From contig NZ_CP109597.1 of assembly GCF_036327755.1 (NCBI RefSeq), positions 62,001 to 126,000 of the forward strand: DNA of 64,000 nucleotides, given 5' to 3'. Below, in pieces: positions 48,382 to 59,141 of the stretch. The DNA comes from Nocardia sp. NBC_01503 (GTDB taxonomy: Bacteria > Actinomycetota > Actinomycetes > Mycobacteriales > Mycobacteriaceae). The notes under the pieces are model-generated. The model did no database searches and had not been told where the DNA came from. It saw only the letters and a list, made by a program, of their open reading frames with translations. Within the stretch, counting starts at the first letter, position 1. The number at the start of each line of letters is the position of its first letter. Position numbers and translations under genes: made by a program.

Positions 48382-48546
48382 ATGAGCCAGCAGTGCGTGA
48401 CGCCAACTCGGCGGCGACGCCGTCATGGTGCCGAGGCCGGGCCAGCATCGTGGAGGACGCCGATGGTGCGCTGGCTGACCGTTCGTCGGTGGTGAGCCAC
48501 GTCGGCCGTAGGGTCCGGTTTCCGCGGGCAGACTCGGTGGAGACGA
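48382..48546 (+). pseudogene. Degraded arm 2 copy of the 47557-47754 gene
   Basis: It starts with the same ATG context after GGAGGAG; 33 bases shorter and out of frame. Confidence 0.75.
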
Positions 48547-48547
48547 G

Positions 48548-49916
48548 ATGCTGGTGGAGCTCCCGGGTGGTGGCCGGAACGGCCGCCCTCGCGTGCCGAT
48601 CGGCCAGGTCGTGTCCTGGTGCCGGTGGCCGGCCGGAGCTGAACAGCACCGGCCCCAGGACACTGGCCTCCATCGCGGCCGTGCCGATGCGCTGCCGCTG
48701 CTGGGCCGCGTATCGGCGACGTCGCCGGGCAGGCCGAGCAGGCCGGCGCCGCAGACCTATCGCATCGACGAGTGACCGAGCTGATCCGGGTCCGGCGCCG
48801 AAGTGGCGTGCCCGCACTGCGGCGCCGTGGCCGATCGGCCTGCCAGGCTGCACTGGGCGACAGGCGGCTGTGGACGGCGCCGACGCTGCTGCCGGAGGCC
48901 AGGTGTGCTGGTGCCCGACCGCGATCGGTGCAACGAGCGGACAACGGCGCAGCCGACCTATTGCGACCGGTCTCCAGGCGGCGTCGTCATCTCGGATGAA
49001 GCCGATCGGCCGCGCGCGCGGTGGCAGTTCGCACGCGATCCGGCGCGGCCGGTGGATCTGGACGCACCGGTGGCCAGGTGGCCGAGGACAGGTTCGGGGG
49101 TGATCGGACCGTGTCCCGTGAGGCACCGGTGGTCTCGGATGGACACTCGGTGCGCGATGCGGCCGTGGGCGGCATCGGCGGCGCCGGCGGCACCGGTGAG
49201 TGGGGATGACGCGCTGGATGCGGTGCAGGCCGAGCTCGCGGCAGGCGCGCGCTGCGGCGGTCACCGGCGGTGCAGGCGCTCGATCGGCTGGTGGAGCGAT
49301 GGCCGGCGGCGCGAGTGCCGGCGGCAGGCGGCCACCGCGGCCGAGACTGGAGAGGTCGGCCAGCGGACCGGCGGCGAGCCGCGCTGAGGGCTGAGCAGGC
49401 GCGGCTGCGCGAGCCAGGCCGAGTTCCGCGGTCCAGCTGGAGCCGCCAGGTGGAGATCCAGCGGGCGACGGCGTGGTCGGATGAGGCGCGCCGCGGTGCG
49501 GCGTGAGCGTGGCCGCAGCGGGACATGATCATCCAGATTGGCAACAGCCGCTGTCGGTGACCCGGAACGTGGCCACAGGCCTGGCATCGACCAGGTGGCG
49601 GTCGGTCAGACGCTGGATTCGCTGCTGCGGCAGCTTCGTCGCTGTGGTGAGCCGGACGGGTTCGCGATGGTCGCTGATCGTGTGGGCGCGCAGCTCACGC
49701 GCGGACCGGGCGGGTGCTGCGGCGCTCCGTGCGGCAGTTCAGGATGATCCGGAGGCGGTGAGCCGCCAGTCATCGGTGCAGATGTGCGGCAGTGACGGTC
49801 GGTCACCGGCGCGTGGATGGACCTGGGTGTTCGATGGGACGCTCGCCCGCGTCGCGGTCGCTGACGCGGAGGCTGATCGAGGTGGATGGTGATCCGGCGC
49901 CGGTGGTGGATTCTGA
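48548..49916 (+). pseudogene. Degraded arm 2 copy of the coiled-coil protein gene
   Basis: 1369 bases against 1725 in arm 1; the most heavily eroded segment. Recognisable pieces such as the IIQIGNS-coding part are split over several frames. Confidence 0.75.
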
Positions 49917-50096
49917 GTGGTGGATGAGCCCGCGCCGAATGGCGCAGGGTTTCAACATGGAACATGACACGTCTGGCATTGGCGCGGTAGTCGTTCATGC
50001 GCCTGGAGCCGACATCGTGCCGTCTGTTTCGTAACCGCCGGCACCGTGTTGCGTATCGCTCGCGAAACGCAAGCTGAAATGTTTCGTTTCCCCTGC

Positions 50097-51957
50097 TCAA
50101 ACGGCCTTTTCTTCCCCGCCCTCGATGTCGTCTCCGTCGGCGTCTCCGTTCGGGGTTGAGCTGACGCCAATGCTTGAGCTTGTGCTTAGGCGAGCAGTAC
50201 TTGCCGGGCCTGCCGGTGCGCGGTTGTTCGACCGGTTCGTCGCACTCGGGCAGCAGGCAGATCACCACATCGTCGTCCGTGTCGAGATCCACGTAGCCCT
50301 CGGTGTTCGTGGTGTCCTCGGTCGTCGCGGTGTCGGGTTCGGACCATCGAGGCGCCGCGCGGCCTGGTGTTGCGTCGCCGATGTCGTAGCTGACGCGGCC
50401 AGGTAGTCCACGCGCATGCGCCGGTCGCTCGTGGATGCCAGGCGGGCGATGGCCACGCCCTGGGCTGTGGAGTTGGCGGCCATCGCGGCGATCGGCAGGC
50501 CGGCAGCGTGATCGAAGTCCTGGCGGGCACGCGGTGGCACTGACATCGGACAGGTTGACTGACCGTGCCGAGCAGGCTGTCCACGTTCATCTTCTGATCG
50601 GCGATGTGAGTCGGCCGCCGAGCCACCTGCTGGCGACCTTGGCCAGCTTGCGTCCAGCGTGTCGTAGTGGCTGTTCTCGTCGATGAAGATGTTCCACGGC
50701 GGCAGCTCGGGTGAGACCGGTGATGAGGCCTCGCGCATCGCCGGCATCTCTTGCGGGCGTCATCGCTCAGCACGATGTCGAATACCTCGATGGCGTGCTC
50801 GGGTCTCGGAGTCGCACGTAGTCCGCGCATTCCCAGAACGGGGCGACGGTCGCGCCGTTGGGATCGATGATCACGGTGATGGTGTCCTTCATGAGCAGCG
50901 AGTACGCGATCATCGTGTTGAAGGTGACGGACTTGCCCGAGCGGGTGGCGCCCTGGATCGCGCGGTGCATCGCGCGCGAGTTCATCGTCGAGTCGCCGTA
51001 TTCGGCCCAGGCGGAAATCGTCGTGGCATCGAGCCGATGGTACCTGTAGCCGGTATTCGGTGCGGGTCTGGCCGCTCTTGACCTGTACCGCTGTGACCAG
51101 CTCGAGGTGGCGACAGGCGATCGAGTCGAACACGCAGCTCCAGCAGGCCTGTTGCCGTCGGCCTCGATCAACTGGACCGCGGGAACATCCAGCGCCGAGG
51201 CCAGGTTCTGGGACTTCTTCTCGTCCTCCAGATCGTGCGGTGACCAGCCGTCGGGCATGCTCAGACGCAGGCGGATGCCGACATCGTTGCGGGTGATTCC
51301 GCTGTCGCTGCGGGTGGGGTCGGTCGGGGTCGACCAGGGTGGGCACGCCGCCGGGTCGGTGGCGCTGGGTTGCGGCCGGTTCAGTTCGGCCCACAGATCG
51401 GCCGCGTCGCGCAGGCGGGTCAGCGCGGTGTACGCGCTCGAGGTATTCTTGAGCGTCTGCAGGTCGATCTTCGGGGCTTCGGCGCGGATCTCGAGCACCA
51501 ACTGGTCCGTCGCCGCCGCCGCGCACGCACGTCCAGCGCCGCGGCGATATCGGCGGTTCTGACCAGATCCTGCGGTGACCAGCCGTCGAGACCTGGAGCC
51601 GGATCCGCGCGCCAGGTCTCGCCAGATGCCGTCGTCGAGTGGTCGGCTTGATCGGAGGGCAGCAGCCGGCCATGCGCCCAGGTCGCCGTCGCGCAGTGAG
51701 GAGGTCCACGGCTGGCAGGCGGCCAATCGTCGGTGAGGCGCTCCAGGCCGGGCGCAGGCGGGATGGAATTCGGCGAGCGTTCGCGCTGGGTGAGGGCGCG
51801 GGTGGTGATGGCGCGCGAGTCTGCGCACGGGCCTTCATCCGAGGGCAGCCGCGCGGACCGTACCTCCGGTGCCGACCACGGTCGCCAACCCACCCGGGCA
51901 GACCGGCGGCCTGTTGCGGTGCGGCCGGATCGTGGTCGGGCAATCGCGATAGGCCAT
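50097..51957 (-). pseudogene. Degraded arm 2 copy of the TraB/FtsK-like gene
   Basis: 1861 bases against 2064. The Walker A region is preserved in one fragment, but the frame is broken many times. Not an additional transfer gene. Confidence 0.8.
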
Positions 51958-52658
51958 TGAACACCGCCTCGCTCGGGTACCGATCTTCCAGCGTCGTCGT
52001 CAAGACCATCTTCGATGCGCATCAGCCCGACTGCCATCGGCGCGGAGATCCGCAGCGGGCTGGTCGATCTTCCTGTGGGGACAGGGTCGGACCGGCTGGG
52101 CTGGGGCGCGCTGCTGTGGCCGGGTGGCAGGGCCTTCTGGAGCGGCGCATGGCCGCGTGTGAAGACCAGGCCGATGTGATCGTGGCGCTTCTTGGGGTTG
52201 TCCACGAGCTGGACGTGGCCGGAGGTGGCGCCGAAGGCGATGGCCGGGAAGCCTCGGACCAGTCGGTGGGCGTGTGATGACCCAGCATCCGCTGTCAGCA
52301 CGTCCTCACCGTCCTCGGTGCTGACCACCTTGCGCAGCAGCGCCACCTGCCCTTCTGGGTGTCGGCCAGGCCGTGTTGACCATCGCGGCCGCCAGCGGCT
52401 GATGTTCAGGCGGACCCGGCAGCGTCCGGCGGAGCGGATCGTGCGCCCGAGCAGCAATCGGCGCTGAGCAGGGCGCCCGCCGGCGATGATGGTGGGGATC
52501 AGGGCTTCGATCTCGGCGGAGCCGTGCACCAGGTGGTCACCTTGTCGATGGTCAGGTGCCCGGTGTTGGCGGCGGTCCGATCATCGGCGGCATGCCACGC
52601 CCTGGGCCAGGGACTTTCCCCATTCGGCGCTTTCGAGCTGGACCTGTTTGCGGCTCAT
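51936..52658 (-). pseudogene. Degraded arm 2 copy of the 42795-43586 membrane gene
   Basis: Start context is kept, with several frame breaks; the stop codon is altered. The left boundary is approximate. Confidence 0.7.
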
Positions 52659-52760
52659 CGCGCACCCCCGACCAGGTATCGGGTGATGACGTAGCCGCGA
52701 AATGGTTCTGGGTGAGGGTGGCGGCCGCGGTGCAGGCGGTGAGCCGGCTACCCGGCTCGG

Positions 52761-53039
52761 CTACTCCGGCAGCGCAGTCCGCGTTCCTTCAGTGAGCGCG
52801 CACGTCGGACAGCGCACGTCGCCTGACAGCCAGCAGCTCCACACGCCCTGCCAGTTCTCTTCGTCCTGCGCGAGCTTGATCCGCACCTGTTTCCAGCGCT
52901 GATCGTCCAGCCGGACTTTGCGCTGTGGCCAGGTGTTTCGGGGCGATTCGGGCGTGGTCACAGGGACCATGGTCGCATGTTGCCTTGGTAACAGGCGCTT
53001 CTGACCTGCCAAGAGCCTTTCTGTCATGTGGGTTCTCAT
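52761..53039 (-). pseudogene. Degraded arm 2 copy of the 42389-42682 regulator
   Basis: The first two thirds match; deletions after the NWQGV part shift the frame and remove the last helix. Confidence 0.75.
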
Positions 53040-53071
53040 TGGCTTCCATTCCTGCCTCCTCGGGTTTACGA

Positions 53072-53097
53072 TAGATGCCATGGTACCATGGCATCTA
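53072..53097. promoter_or_regulatory. Arm 2 copy of the 26-bp palindrome
   Basis: Intact copy of the operator at 42331-42356. Confidence 0.7.
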
Positions 53098-53161
53098 GGG
53101 ATCATGGCACCTCGTCGTTGGAGGCACCCGTGCACCGAGATCCGCAATCAGGAGGAATTCG

Positions 53162-53378
53162 ATGACCGCACCGACCCGTGGCGGATTCGCCATCCTGCTG
53201 CAACGGCAAGCTGTGGCGCGATCCATATCGCCGAGGCCCGGACAGCAGCGCCCGGACCTGGCCTACCCGCGAGCGCGCTCGGGCGTTGCGCAGCCTGATG
53301 CAGGCCGTCGTACGGCCCGACCAGCTACAGCCCGTCGGTGATCCAGTGGACCCCGGCCAGCAGGTGGTGGCCCGATGA
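53162..53378 (+). pseudogene. Degraded arm 2 copy of the 42014-42256 gene
   Basis: 217 bases against 243, frameshifted. Confidence 0.7.
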
Positions 53379-53604
53379 CCGGATCGACCGACCTGCACCG
53401 GCGACCGATTCCGCGACGCCGCAAGACAGCATCCGCACGCTGGAAGTCCTGCGCTTCCCCAACGAGCTGCGCGCGGAGCTGGCCGTGGTCAGCGTCGAAT
53501 ACCGGGGCCAGGTCACCGAGCCCAAGGACCGCACCACCCGCATGGAGATCGCCCGGCTGCTGGGCCGCAACTTCGTGCGCATCGAGAAGGCGCAGGTGCG
53601 GTGA
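53375..53604 (+). pseudogene. Degraded arm 2 copy of the 41772-42017 gene
   Basis: The last 60 codons read as in arm 1; the start has lost about 16 bases, breaking the frame. Confidence 0.7.
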
Positions 53605-53902
53605 TGTCGCTGCTGCGCCGAGGCAAGAAGGTGGCCACCGTGGTGCGGCCTGCGCAGGAAATGCACCGCAGGCTGGCCTATCACGCCCTGACCGATGACT
53701 GGCGCTATGACCCGTGGGACTGCCGCGATCCGGGAGCACTGACCCCGGCCGAGGCGCTCAAGGTCCACAAGAGTCACGGTCCTGGCAAGTGCGAGACCGC
53801 TGATTGCCGGATCTTCCGCCGCGCGCCGGATCGGCCCGCCAGATCGATCGGAGACGCAGCCGCTGAACGTGGACCTGCACCGTCGCCCCGTACAAGGGCT
53901 GA
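53604..53902 (+). pseudogene. Degraded arm 2 copy of the 41458-41772 gene
   Basis: 299 bases against 315; the frame breaks after CETADCRIF. Confidence 0.7.
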
Positions 53903-53975
53903 CCACCCCTCGGGAGGACCCGAGGCGGATGGTAGCCGCCTCGGATCCTCCCCCAATCTCCCACAGGAGATTCCG

Positions 53976-54281
53976 ATGCCCAACATCGAGGCCCCCGTCG
54001 CCGTGGCGGGGATCGCGCACCTGGAATTCGAGTACACCCCGCCATGCGAGGGCGCCCATCCCGAACAGAACACCCCGGCGGCGCAGTACCGCTGCGACCA
54101 GCACGGATGCGAGGTGTTCCTGTTCTGCGCCGACTGCGAACGCACTCAGCGTGAGCTGCTCGAACACGCGTTGACCTGCGGCGGAGTGATCCTCTGCAAC
54201 AAGTGCGCGCGCCTGTTCGGCACCTTCGCCGAGTCGGTGCAGATCACCCCGCTGCACACCGTGCGCACAGGCGAGCACTGA
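53976..54281 (+). CDS. Arm 2 copy of the multi-zinc-knuckle protein
   Basis: 101 aa, same translation as 41076-41381 although it lies inside the degraded segment. Confidence 0.6.
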   Translation: MPNIEAPVAVAGIAHLEFEYTPPCEGAHPEQNTPAAQYRCDQHGCEVFLFCADCERTQRELLEHALTCGGVILCNKCARLFGTFAESVQITPLHTVRTGEH

Positions 54282-54535
54282 TGAGCGGGGCGGACGCGGC
54301 CTGGGTGCGGCTGATGGCCGAGGCGCTCGGGGACGAGTTCGTGCGGGCGCACGCCCAGGACCTGGTGCCCTCGCAATGGCGCTGCTCCTATTCCGGGGAG
54401 CTGACCACCGAGCAGGCGCACGAGGTGATGCGGATGCATCGCACCTGCACCGCCGACACCTGCCGGATCAAGCACACCGCCGTCAACACGCTGGCCGAGG
54501 CCATCGGTGCCGATTCCGGACGCCAACACCACTGA
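54281..54535 (+). CDS. Arm 2 copy of the 40816-41076 gene, six bases shorter
   Basis: 84 aa. Identical except near the end, where NTLAEAIGADSGRQHH replaces NTLAEAKHLVPDSGRQHH. This marks the edge of the damaged zone. Confidence 0.55.
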   Translation: MSGADAAWVRLMAEALGDEFVRAHAQDLVPSQWRCSYSGELTTEQAHEVMRMHRTCTADTCRIKHTAVNTLAEAIGADSGRQHH

Positions 54536-54605
54536 ATGACGAAGTGGGACCAGGCATCTCATCCATGCCTGGTCCCGCCGTCAAGGATCACCGAAAGGGA
54601 CACCA

Positions 54606-54734
54606 ATGGCAAAACTCAAGAAACGCGATTTGGGGCCACGCATCACCGGCGCCGCCACCGAGCTGGTGGGCGACGCCATCCGCCAGGCCGCACTGACGGA
54701 TCTGCGGGCACGGGTCGGGGGTGAGCGGTCGTGA
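54606..54734 (+). CDS. Arm 2 copy of the 40617-40745 short basic protein
   Basis: 42 aa, mirror position. Coupled to the next gene by GTGA as in arm 1. Confidence 0.5.
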   Translation: MAKLKKRDLGPRITGAATELVGDAIRQAALTDLRARVGGERS

Positions 54735-55069
54735 TCATGATTCCGGCGATGGCCGAATCCCAGCTCATCGACTCCTTGGCCGCATTGGGCGCGCGATTGC
54801 ACGCGCTGGATGAGCGCACGCAGTCCGCGCTGGCGGGGATCTCCGATCCGGATGACTTCCTGTACTGGAAGCTCATCGCGGTCATGGAGGCCGCCACCGA
54901 CGTGACCAAGGCCGCCGATCTGGCCCGCCAGGCGGTGCTGGACACCGGCGACTTCGCCCTGGACGCGGAGCGGATCGTGGCACGGGTCCGCGCGGGCCTG
55001 CCCGAGTCCATGCGTCCCCGGATCGGCGCGGCGGAGCCGGTTGCGGTGCCGCCCGACCCCGGGGAGTGA
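54731..55069 (+). CDS. Arm 2 copy of the 40282-40620 protein
   Basis: 112 aa, same translation as arm 1. Confidence 0.55.
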   Translation: MIMIPAMAESQLIDSLAALGARLHALDERTQSALAGISDPDDFLYWKLIAVMEAATDVTKAADLARQAVLDTGDFALDAERIVARVRAGLPESMRPRIGAAEPVAVPPDPGE

Positions 55070-55072
55070 GCC

Positions 55073-55282
55073 ATGCACGGATTGCAACGGCGCGCATTGC
55101 GCAAGGTCGGGCAGGCAGCGAAGGCCACTCCGCTGCTCGCGTTCCTGATCGCCGCGGCCGTCATCGTGGCCGGCCTGGGCCTGGTCGGTGTGCTGGCCTT
55201 CGGCCACCGCCCGCCCGCACCGGTCACTCTGCCGCCCCCGCCGCCGGGGACCTGCCAGTTCTTCTGTGAGAACCCGGCATGA
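55073..55282 (+). CDS. Arm 2 copy of the 40069-40278 membrane protein
   Basis: 69 aa, same translation as arm 1. Confidence 0.55.
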   Translation: MHGLQRRALRKVGQAAKATPLLAFLIAAAVIVAGLGLVGVLAFGHRPPAPVTLPPPPPGTCQFFCENPA

Positions 55283-55518
55283 CCAGCGTCGATCCGGTCC
55301 AGGACTGGCTGGTCATCCTGACCGGCCCGGTGTGCAGCACCTATGTCCGGATGCCGCTCACCGCCACCGAGGTAGCGGTGCTGCGGCGCCTGGGCGAAGC
55401 GGTCTCGGAGGTCGCTGTCAGCGGCACCCGCCCCGGCCTCCGGATCACGCCCTGGTCCCAGGCCAGCGCCACCCAGCGCGCGTTCCTGGCCCATCAGCAG
55501 CACCAGACCACGGTCTGA
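55279..55518 (+). CDS. Arm 2 copy of the 39833-40072 protein
   Basis: 79 aa, same translation as arm 1. Confidence 0.55.
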   Translation: MTSVDPVQDWLVILTGPVCSTYVRMPLTATEVAVLRRLGEAVSEVAVSGTRPGLRITPWSQASATQRAFLAHQQHQTTV

Positions 55519-55558
55519 CCCCCATCACCTCACCACTTCCCTGAAAGGCCGAACTCCC

Positions 55559-55750
55559 ATGCAGAACAACACCTACGCCCGCCGCTATCACGACACCGTC
55601 CACACGTCCCGCTCGCAGCAGTCGGCCCCGGTCACTGTGCAGAAGGTGTACCCGGCCGGCCCGATCGTGGTCCTGGTCGCCGTGGTCACCTCGGTCGGTT
55701 TCCTCAGCGGATTCCTGATCGGCTGGCAGCAGCGCGAGGACTGGGCATGA
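55559..55750 (+). CDS. Arm 2 copy of the 39601-39792 membrane protein
   Basis: 63 aa, same translation as arm 1. Confidence 0.55.
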   Translation: MQNNTYARRYHDTVHTSRSQQSAPVTVQKVYPAGPIVVLVAVVTSVGFLSGFLIGWQQREDWA

Positions 55751-56277
55751 CCAGCACGGACACCGCATTCGACGCACTGGCGACCTGCCCCTGCCCGTGC
55801 CATGACGGACCGGGCGGCCATTGCAGCGACTGCTGCACCGAACAGCTGTGCCAGGACTGCATCCACCGCCTCATTCGAGGAGAGAAACACACGATGAACA
55901 GCACGAACACCTCCCCTGACCAGGCCGACACCCGCCCGCGGGTGCAGGTCCAGTCCTTGCACCACGGCATGGTGACCGTGGCCGCGGAGATCGTGGCCGA
56001 ACACTTCGCCATCACCCCGCACATCAACGACAACGGCGCGCCAGCGGTGTTCGGGCTGTCGCTGGTCCATATCCCCACCGGCCGACACATCCCGGTTGAC
56101 GGGTTCCCGTGTCGGGAGGAGTTGCGCGAGTTGGGCCAGGCACTGGCCGCGCTGCCCCTCGAGTGGGCCACCACCACCTCCGACAGCATCAGCCTGGACC
56201 AGTTGCAGTCGATGCACGAGAGCATCACCGCCTGGGACAAGAACCGCCGCAACCACGTTCATGGGTGCCAGCGATGA
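55747..56277 (+). CDS. Arm 2 copy of the cysteine-rich 39074-39604 protein
   Basis: 176 aa, same translation, with the same internal start (here 55894). Confidence 0.55.
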   Translation: MTSTDTAFDALATCPCPCHDGPGGHCSDCCTEQLCQDCIHRLIRGEKHTMNSTNTSPDQADTRPRVQVQSLHHGMVTVAAEIVAEHFAITPHINDNGAPAVFGLSLVHIPTGRHIPVDGFPCREELRELGQALAALPLEWATTTSDSISLDQLQSMHESITAWDKNRRNHVHGCQR

Positions 56278-56351
56278 ACCGGGCGGTGCGCGCGATCACC
56301 GCGAACGTGCACCAGGTGCACGGAGATCGCGGGCTGGAGGTACGCCGATGA
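56274..56351 (+). CDS. Arm 2 copy of the 25-residue operon peptide
   Basis: Mirror of 39000-39077 with both ATGA overlaps kept. Confidence 0.45.
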   Translation: MNRAVRAITANVHQVHGDRGLEVRR

Positions 56352-57244
56352 GCGCCCTGGCCAGCATCGAATGGACAGAGCCGACCACGCTCACCGAGGG
56401 CGGGGAACCGCAGGTGTACCTGGCGGCGGTGTCGGTGCGCGAGATCTTCGCCGATCCGACCTATCAGCGGGATCTGGATCGGCCCCGCGCCGAGCACATG
56501 GCCCGCGAGGACCACTGGAATGTGCGCCTGCTCGGGGTGATCGAACTGTCCGACCGGGGCGAAGGCATGCAGCCGGACCGATACGCGGTGATCAACGGGC
56601 AGCACCGGGTGGAGGCGGCCCGTCTGCGTGACCGCGATATGCCGCTGGTCGCCAAGGTCCACACCGGGCTCAGCATCGAGCAGGAAGCACAGCTGTTCCA
56701 CGAGATCGACGCCAGCACACGGCGGCTGACCACGTGGGACCGGTGGAAGGCCCGCCGCGCCGGCGGGGACGCTGTGGTGGCCGCGATCGAGGCCGTGGTG
56801 GTAGCGGCCGGGATGCAGGTCGACATGGCGCCGAACAACGGCAATATCCGCTGCACCTCCACTCTCGAAAAGGTCTACAAGCTGGGCGGCGGAGGTAAGG
56901 GACTGCTGCTGGAGAACACGCTGACCTTCATCGCCGAGGTGTGGGGCAAGCGCCTGGACGCCGTCGACGCGCCGCTGGTACTGGGGGTCGCGTTGATCCT
57001 GCACAGCTACGACGACGTGCTGGACCACGAACGCCTGGGGGATCTGCTGGTGGACTACGCACCTCGCCAGATCAAGGCCCGCGCCGAGGCCTTGCGCGAG
57101 ACCGAGAACGGCCAGGCCGGCAAGTTGGCCGCCTTGGTCATGATCAGCGCCTACAACAGCGCCCGCGGCACCAAGAAGCTGGCGCGCGATCAGCTCGGGC
57201 GCCCCTCGAAGCCCCAGGCCCGCACCAGCAAGGAGGCTGTGTGA
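56348..57244 (+). CDS. Arm 2 copy of the NGQHR ParB-like protein
   Basis: 298 aa, same translation as 38107-39003. Confidence 0.6.
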   Translation: MSALASIEWTEPTTLTEGGEPQVYLAAVSVREIFADPTYQRDLDRPRAEHMAREDHWNVRLLGVIELSDRGEGMQPDRYAVINGQHRVEAARLRDRDMPLVAKVHTGLSIEQEAQLFHEIDASTRRLTTWDRWKARRAGGDAVVAAIEAVVVAAGMQVDMAPNNGNIRCTSTLEKVYKLGGGGKGLLLENTLTFIAEVWGKRLDAVDAPLVLGVALILHSYDDVLDHERLGDLLVDYAPRQIKARAEALRETENGQAGKLAALVMISAYNSARGTKKLARDQLGRPSKPQARTSKEAV

Positions 57245-57663
57245 TGGGACTTCGATCCTGGTTGCGGCGCGGCGCGAACGCGAGTGTGGAGGCCCGCGCC
57301 GGAAGCCCTGGGGCGTACGTGCACGACCGGTACGAACGGCTGATCCTGTGCGACCTGGCCACCAACGGTGGCACCGCCACCATGGCGCGCGTGCTCGGCT
57401 TGCTGGACCAGCAGATACCGGCGGATCTGGATCCCCACTCCGCCGAGGCGGTGCCGGCCTCACTCACCGCAGACGTGGCGGCCGCCGTGCGTCGGCTCAC
57501 CGCCCGCGGCTTCACCGCCCGCGGCTTCACCGCTCCTGTCACCGGCGGGGGATGGCGGATCACCGAGCGCGGCAAGGCCGCGACCGTGCTGGATCTGCTC
57601 GGGGTCCTCGGCCTTCCCAGCCGCAGCGCACCACGCCTGCGCGCCCGCCTGAATACCCGCTGA
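57244..57663 (+). CDS. Arm 2 copy of the winged-helix-like protein
   Basis: 139 aa, same translation as 37688-38107. Confidence 0.55.
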   Translation: MGLRSWLRRGANASVEARAGSPGAYVHDRYERLILCDLATNGGTATMARVLGLLDQQIPADLDPHSAEAVPASLTADVAAAVRRLTARGFTARGFTAPVTGGGWRITERGKAATVLDLLGVLGLPSRSAPRLRARLNTR

Positions 57664-57692
57664 CCTCTTACCGATTCCGAAAGGGAAAATCC

Positions 57693-58586
57693 ATGCACCG
57701 CAACAACATCAAGCCCATCGTCATCGGGGTGGGCGCCGGCGCGGTCACCATCGGGGCGCTGCTGGCGTGGTTCGAACTGGACCCGCCGCACGCCTTGCGC
57801 GAAGCCGTCGAACGGCTGCGGCTGACCCCGGCCGAACGGGCCGAATGGAAGCACGCGAAGACCGCGGAGGCCGCCCGCACCGCCAAGCTCGTGCGCCAGC
57901 ATGAGCAGCGCAAGGCCGCGACCTGGGCGAAGTTCGATCCCGCCATCCTGACCGCCGCCGCGGCCGGCACCGGCCTGGCCGAGCTCACGGTGCCCGAGCT
58001 GCTGGCCGAGATCGAAGCGGCCCAGGCCGCCAAGAAATCCGCCTGGGTCGCCGACTGGACCGCCGAGACTTCCCAGGCCCGCGCTGTGTGGGATGACCAG
58101 TTGGGCGCGCTGCGCGAGGAATTCGACCGGCGGCGCTGGGGTCGCAACCGGCTCGGCGTGCCACTGTTCGACCAGGCCCGCCTGGGCGCGGCCTGGGACT
58201 GGGTGCACGACCACAACCGCGAGATGCCGGAGCCCAAGCCCTGGACACCGCCGGCGCCCATCCACCCGGCCGCGCCGTTGCCGTGGGAGGGGGCTGCCGC
58301 CGCGGAGCACTCGCAGGCACCGGACAAGGTCGATATCCCGATTCCGGACTGGGCCGGGGAGTGCTGCGGCAAGCCCATGCGGATCATCCCGGCAGGCGGC
58401 CGCTACGGCGCTCAGTGGCTGATGTACTGCGAACCGGACGAAGGATGCGGCCACAACGAGCCCTACGAGCACGAGGAGCCTTCGGGGGATCCCGAGGAGT
58501 TCATCCCGGACCCGGACCCCTTCGTCCTCTACCGGAGCCCTTTCCACAACGACCCGGATCTGCACAGCAACCCCGATTCGGAGTGA
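57693..58586 (+). CDS. Arm 2 copy of the membrane-anchored protein
   Basis: 297 aa, same translation as 36765-37658. Confidence 0.55.
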   Translation: MHRNNIKPIVIGVGAGAVTIGALLAWFELDPPHALREAVERLRLTPAERAEWKHAKTAEAARTAKLVRQHEQRKAATWAKFDPAILTAAAAGTGLAELTVPELLAEIEAAQAAKKSAWVADWTAETSQARAVWDDQLGALREEFDRRRWGRNRLGVPLFDQARLGAAWDWVHDHNREMPEPKPWTPPAPIHPAAPLPWEGAAAAEHSQAPDKVDIPIPDWAGECCGKPMRIIPAGGRYGAQWLMYCEPDEGCGHNEPYEHEEPSGDPEEFIPDPDPFVLYRSPFHNDPDLHSNPDSE

Positions 58587-58799
58587 CCCCTCCCCCGGCC
58601 CGGCCTCGGAACCGGCAACATGATTTCTGAACCTTCCGAGGCACGAAACCCCTTCCCTCACAAAGCTTTACAAGGGACGGGGTTTCCGCTGGTATTGGGG
58701 GACGGGCGTGTCATTCCCCCCACAACCGGCCCGGATACGGAAAGCTTGCATGGCGGTGGCGTGTGCCGACGTAGGGCAGACTCCCCCACAGACAAATTG

Positions 58800-58852
58800 A
58801 AAAACCCTCGGTCTCTCCGACTTTTGTTTGGCGACAAAAGAGAGACCGAGGG
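58800..58852 (-). terminator. Arm 2 copy of the replication-leader terminator
   Basis: Mirror of 36499-36551, intact. The surrounding 58587-59012 has no other supported gene. Confidence 0.6.
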
Positions 58853-58882
58853 TTCCGAGAAGAGGCAGCTGTAGTTGTGCCT

Positions 58883-58907
58883 GTGTTCCACACTTGGTGT
58901 GGAACAC
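58883..58907. promoter_or_regulatory. Arm 2 copy of the leader inverted repeat
   Basis: Mirror of 36444-36468, intact. Confidence 0.55.
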
Positions 58908-59012
58908 CACGTGCGGACTTGAGATTACAGGGCGTCACCGACAGGTGTCGATCCGACTCACCGCCGATTATGCGCAACAGGGGCTGCCACCGATCCCGAG
59001 AGGGGTGGCGAC

Positions 59013-59141
59013 ATGAACGTAAAAGTTCCTGGTCAGCGCCAACTGACTTCTTCAGCTCTTGCCACTGAGCTGGCCGAATTCTGTGATCGGACTGATATCG
59101 ATCTTGCTGCGCGTGTCGCGCGGCCGGCGGTGATCCGATGA
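59013..59141 (+). CDS. Arm 2 copy of the replication leader gene
   Basis: 42 aa, mirror of 36210-36338, overlapping the initiator copy by ATGA. Confidence 0.5.
   Translation: MNVKVPGQRQLTSSALATELAEFCDRTDIDLAARVARPAVIR

Larger units (their letters stand above)
48171..54514. other. Deletion-riddled part of arm 2
   Basis: Compared with arm 1 it has many deletions of one to about fifteen bases plus scattered substitutions, with clean stretches between (for example 49920-50150). Losses often fall in GC-rich or locally repetitive words. All genes except the 53976 copy are broken or altered. The pattern looks like read error, not natural decay. Confidence 0.85.
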
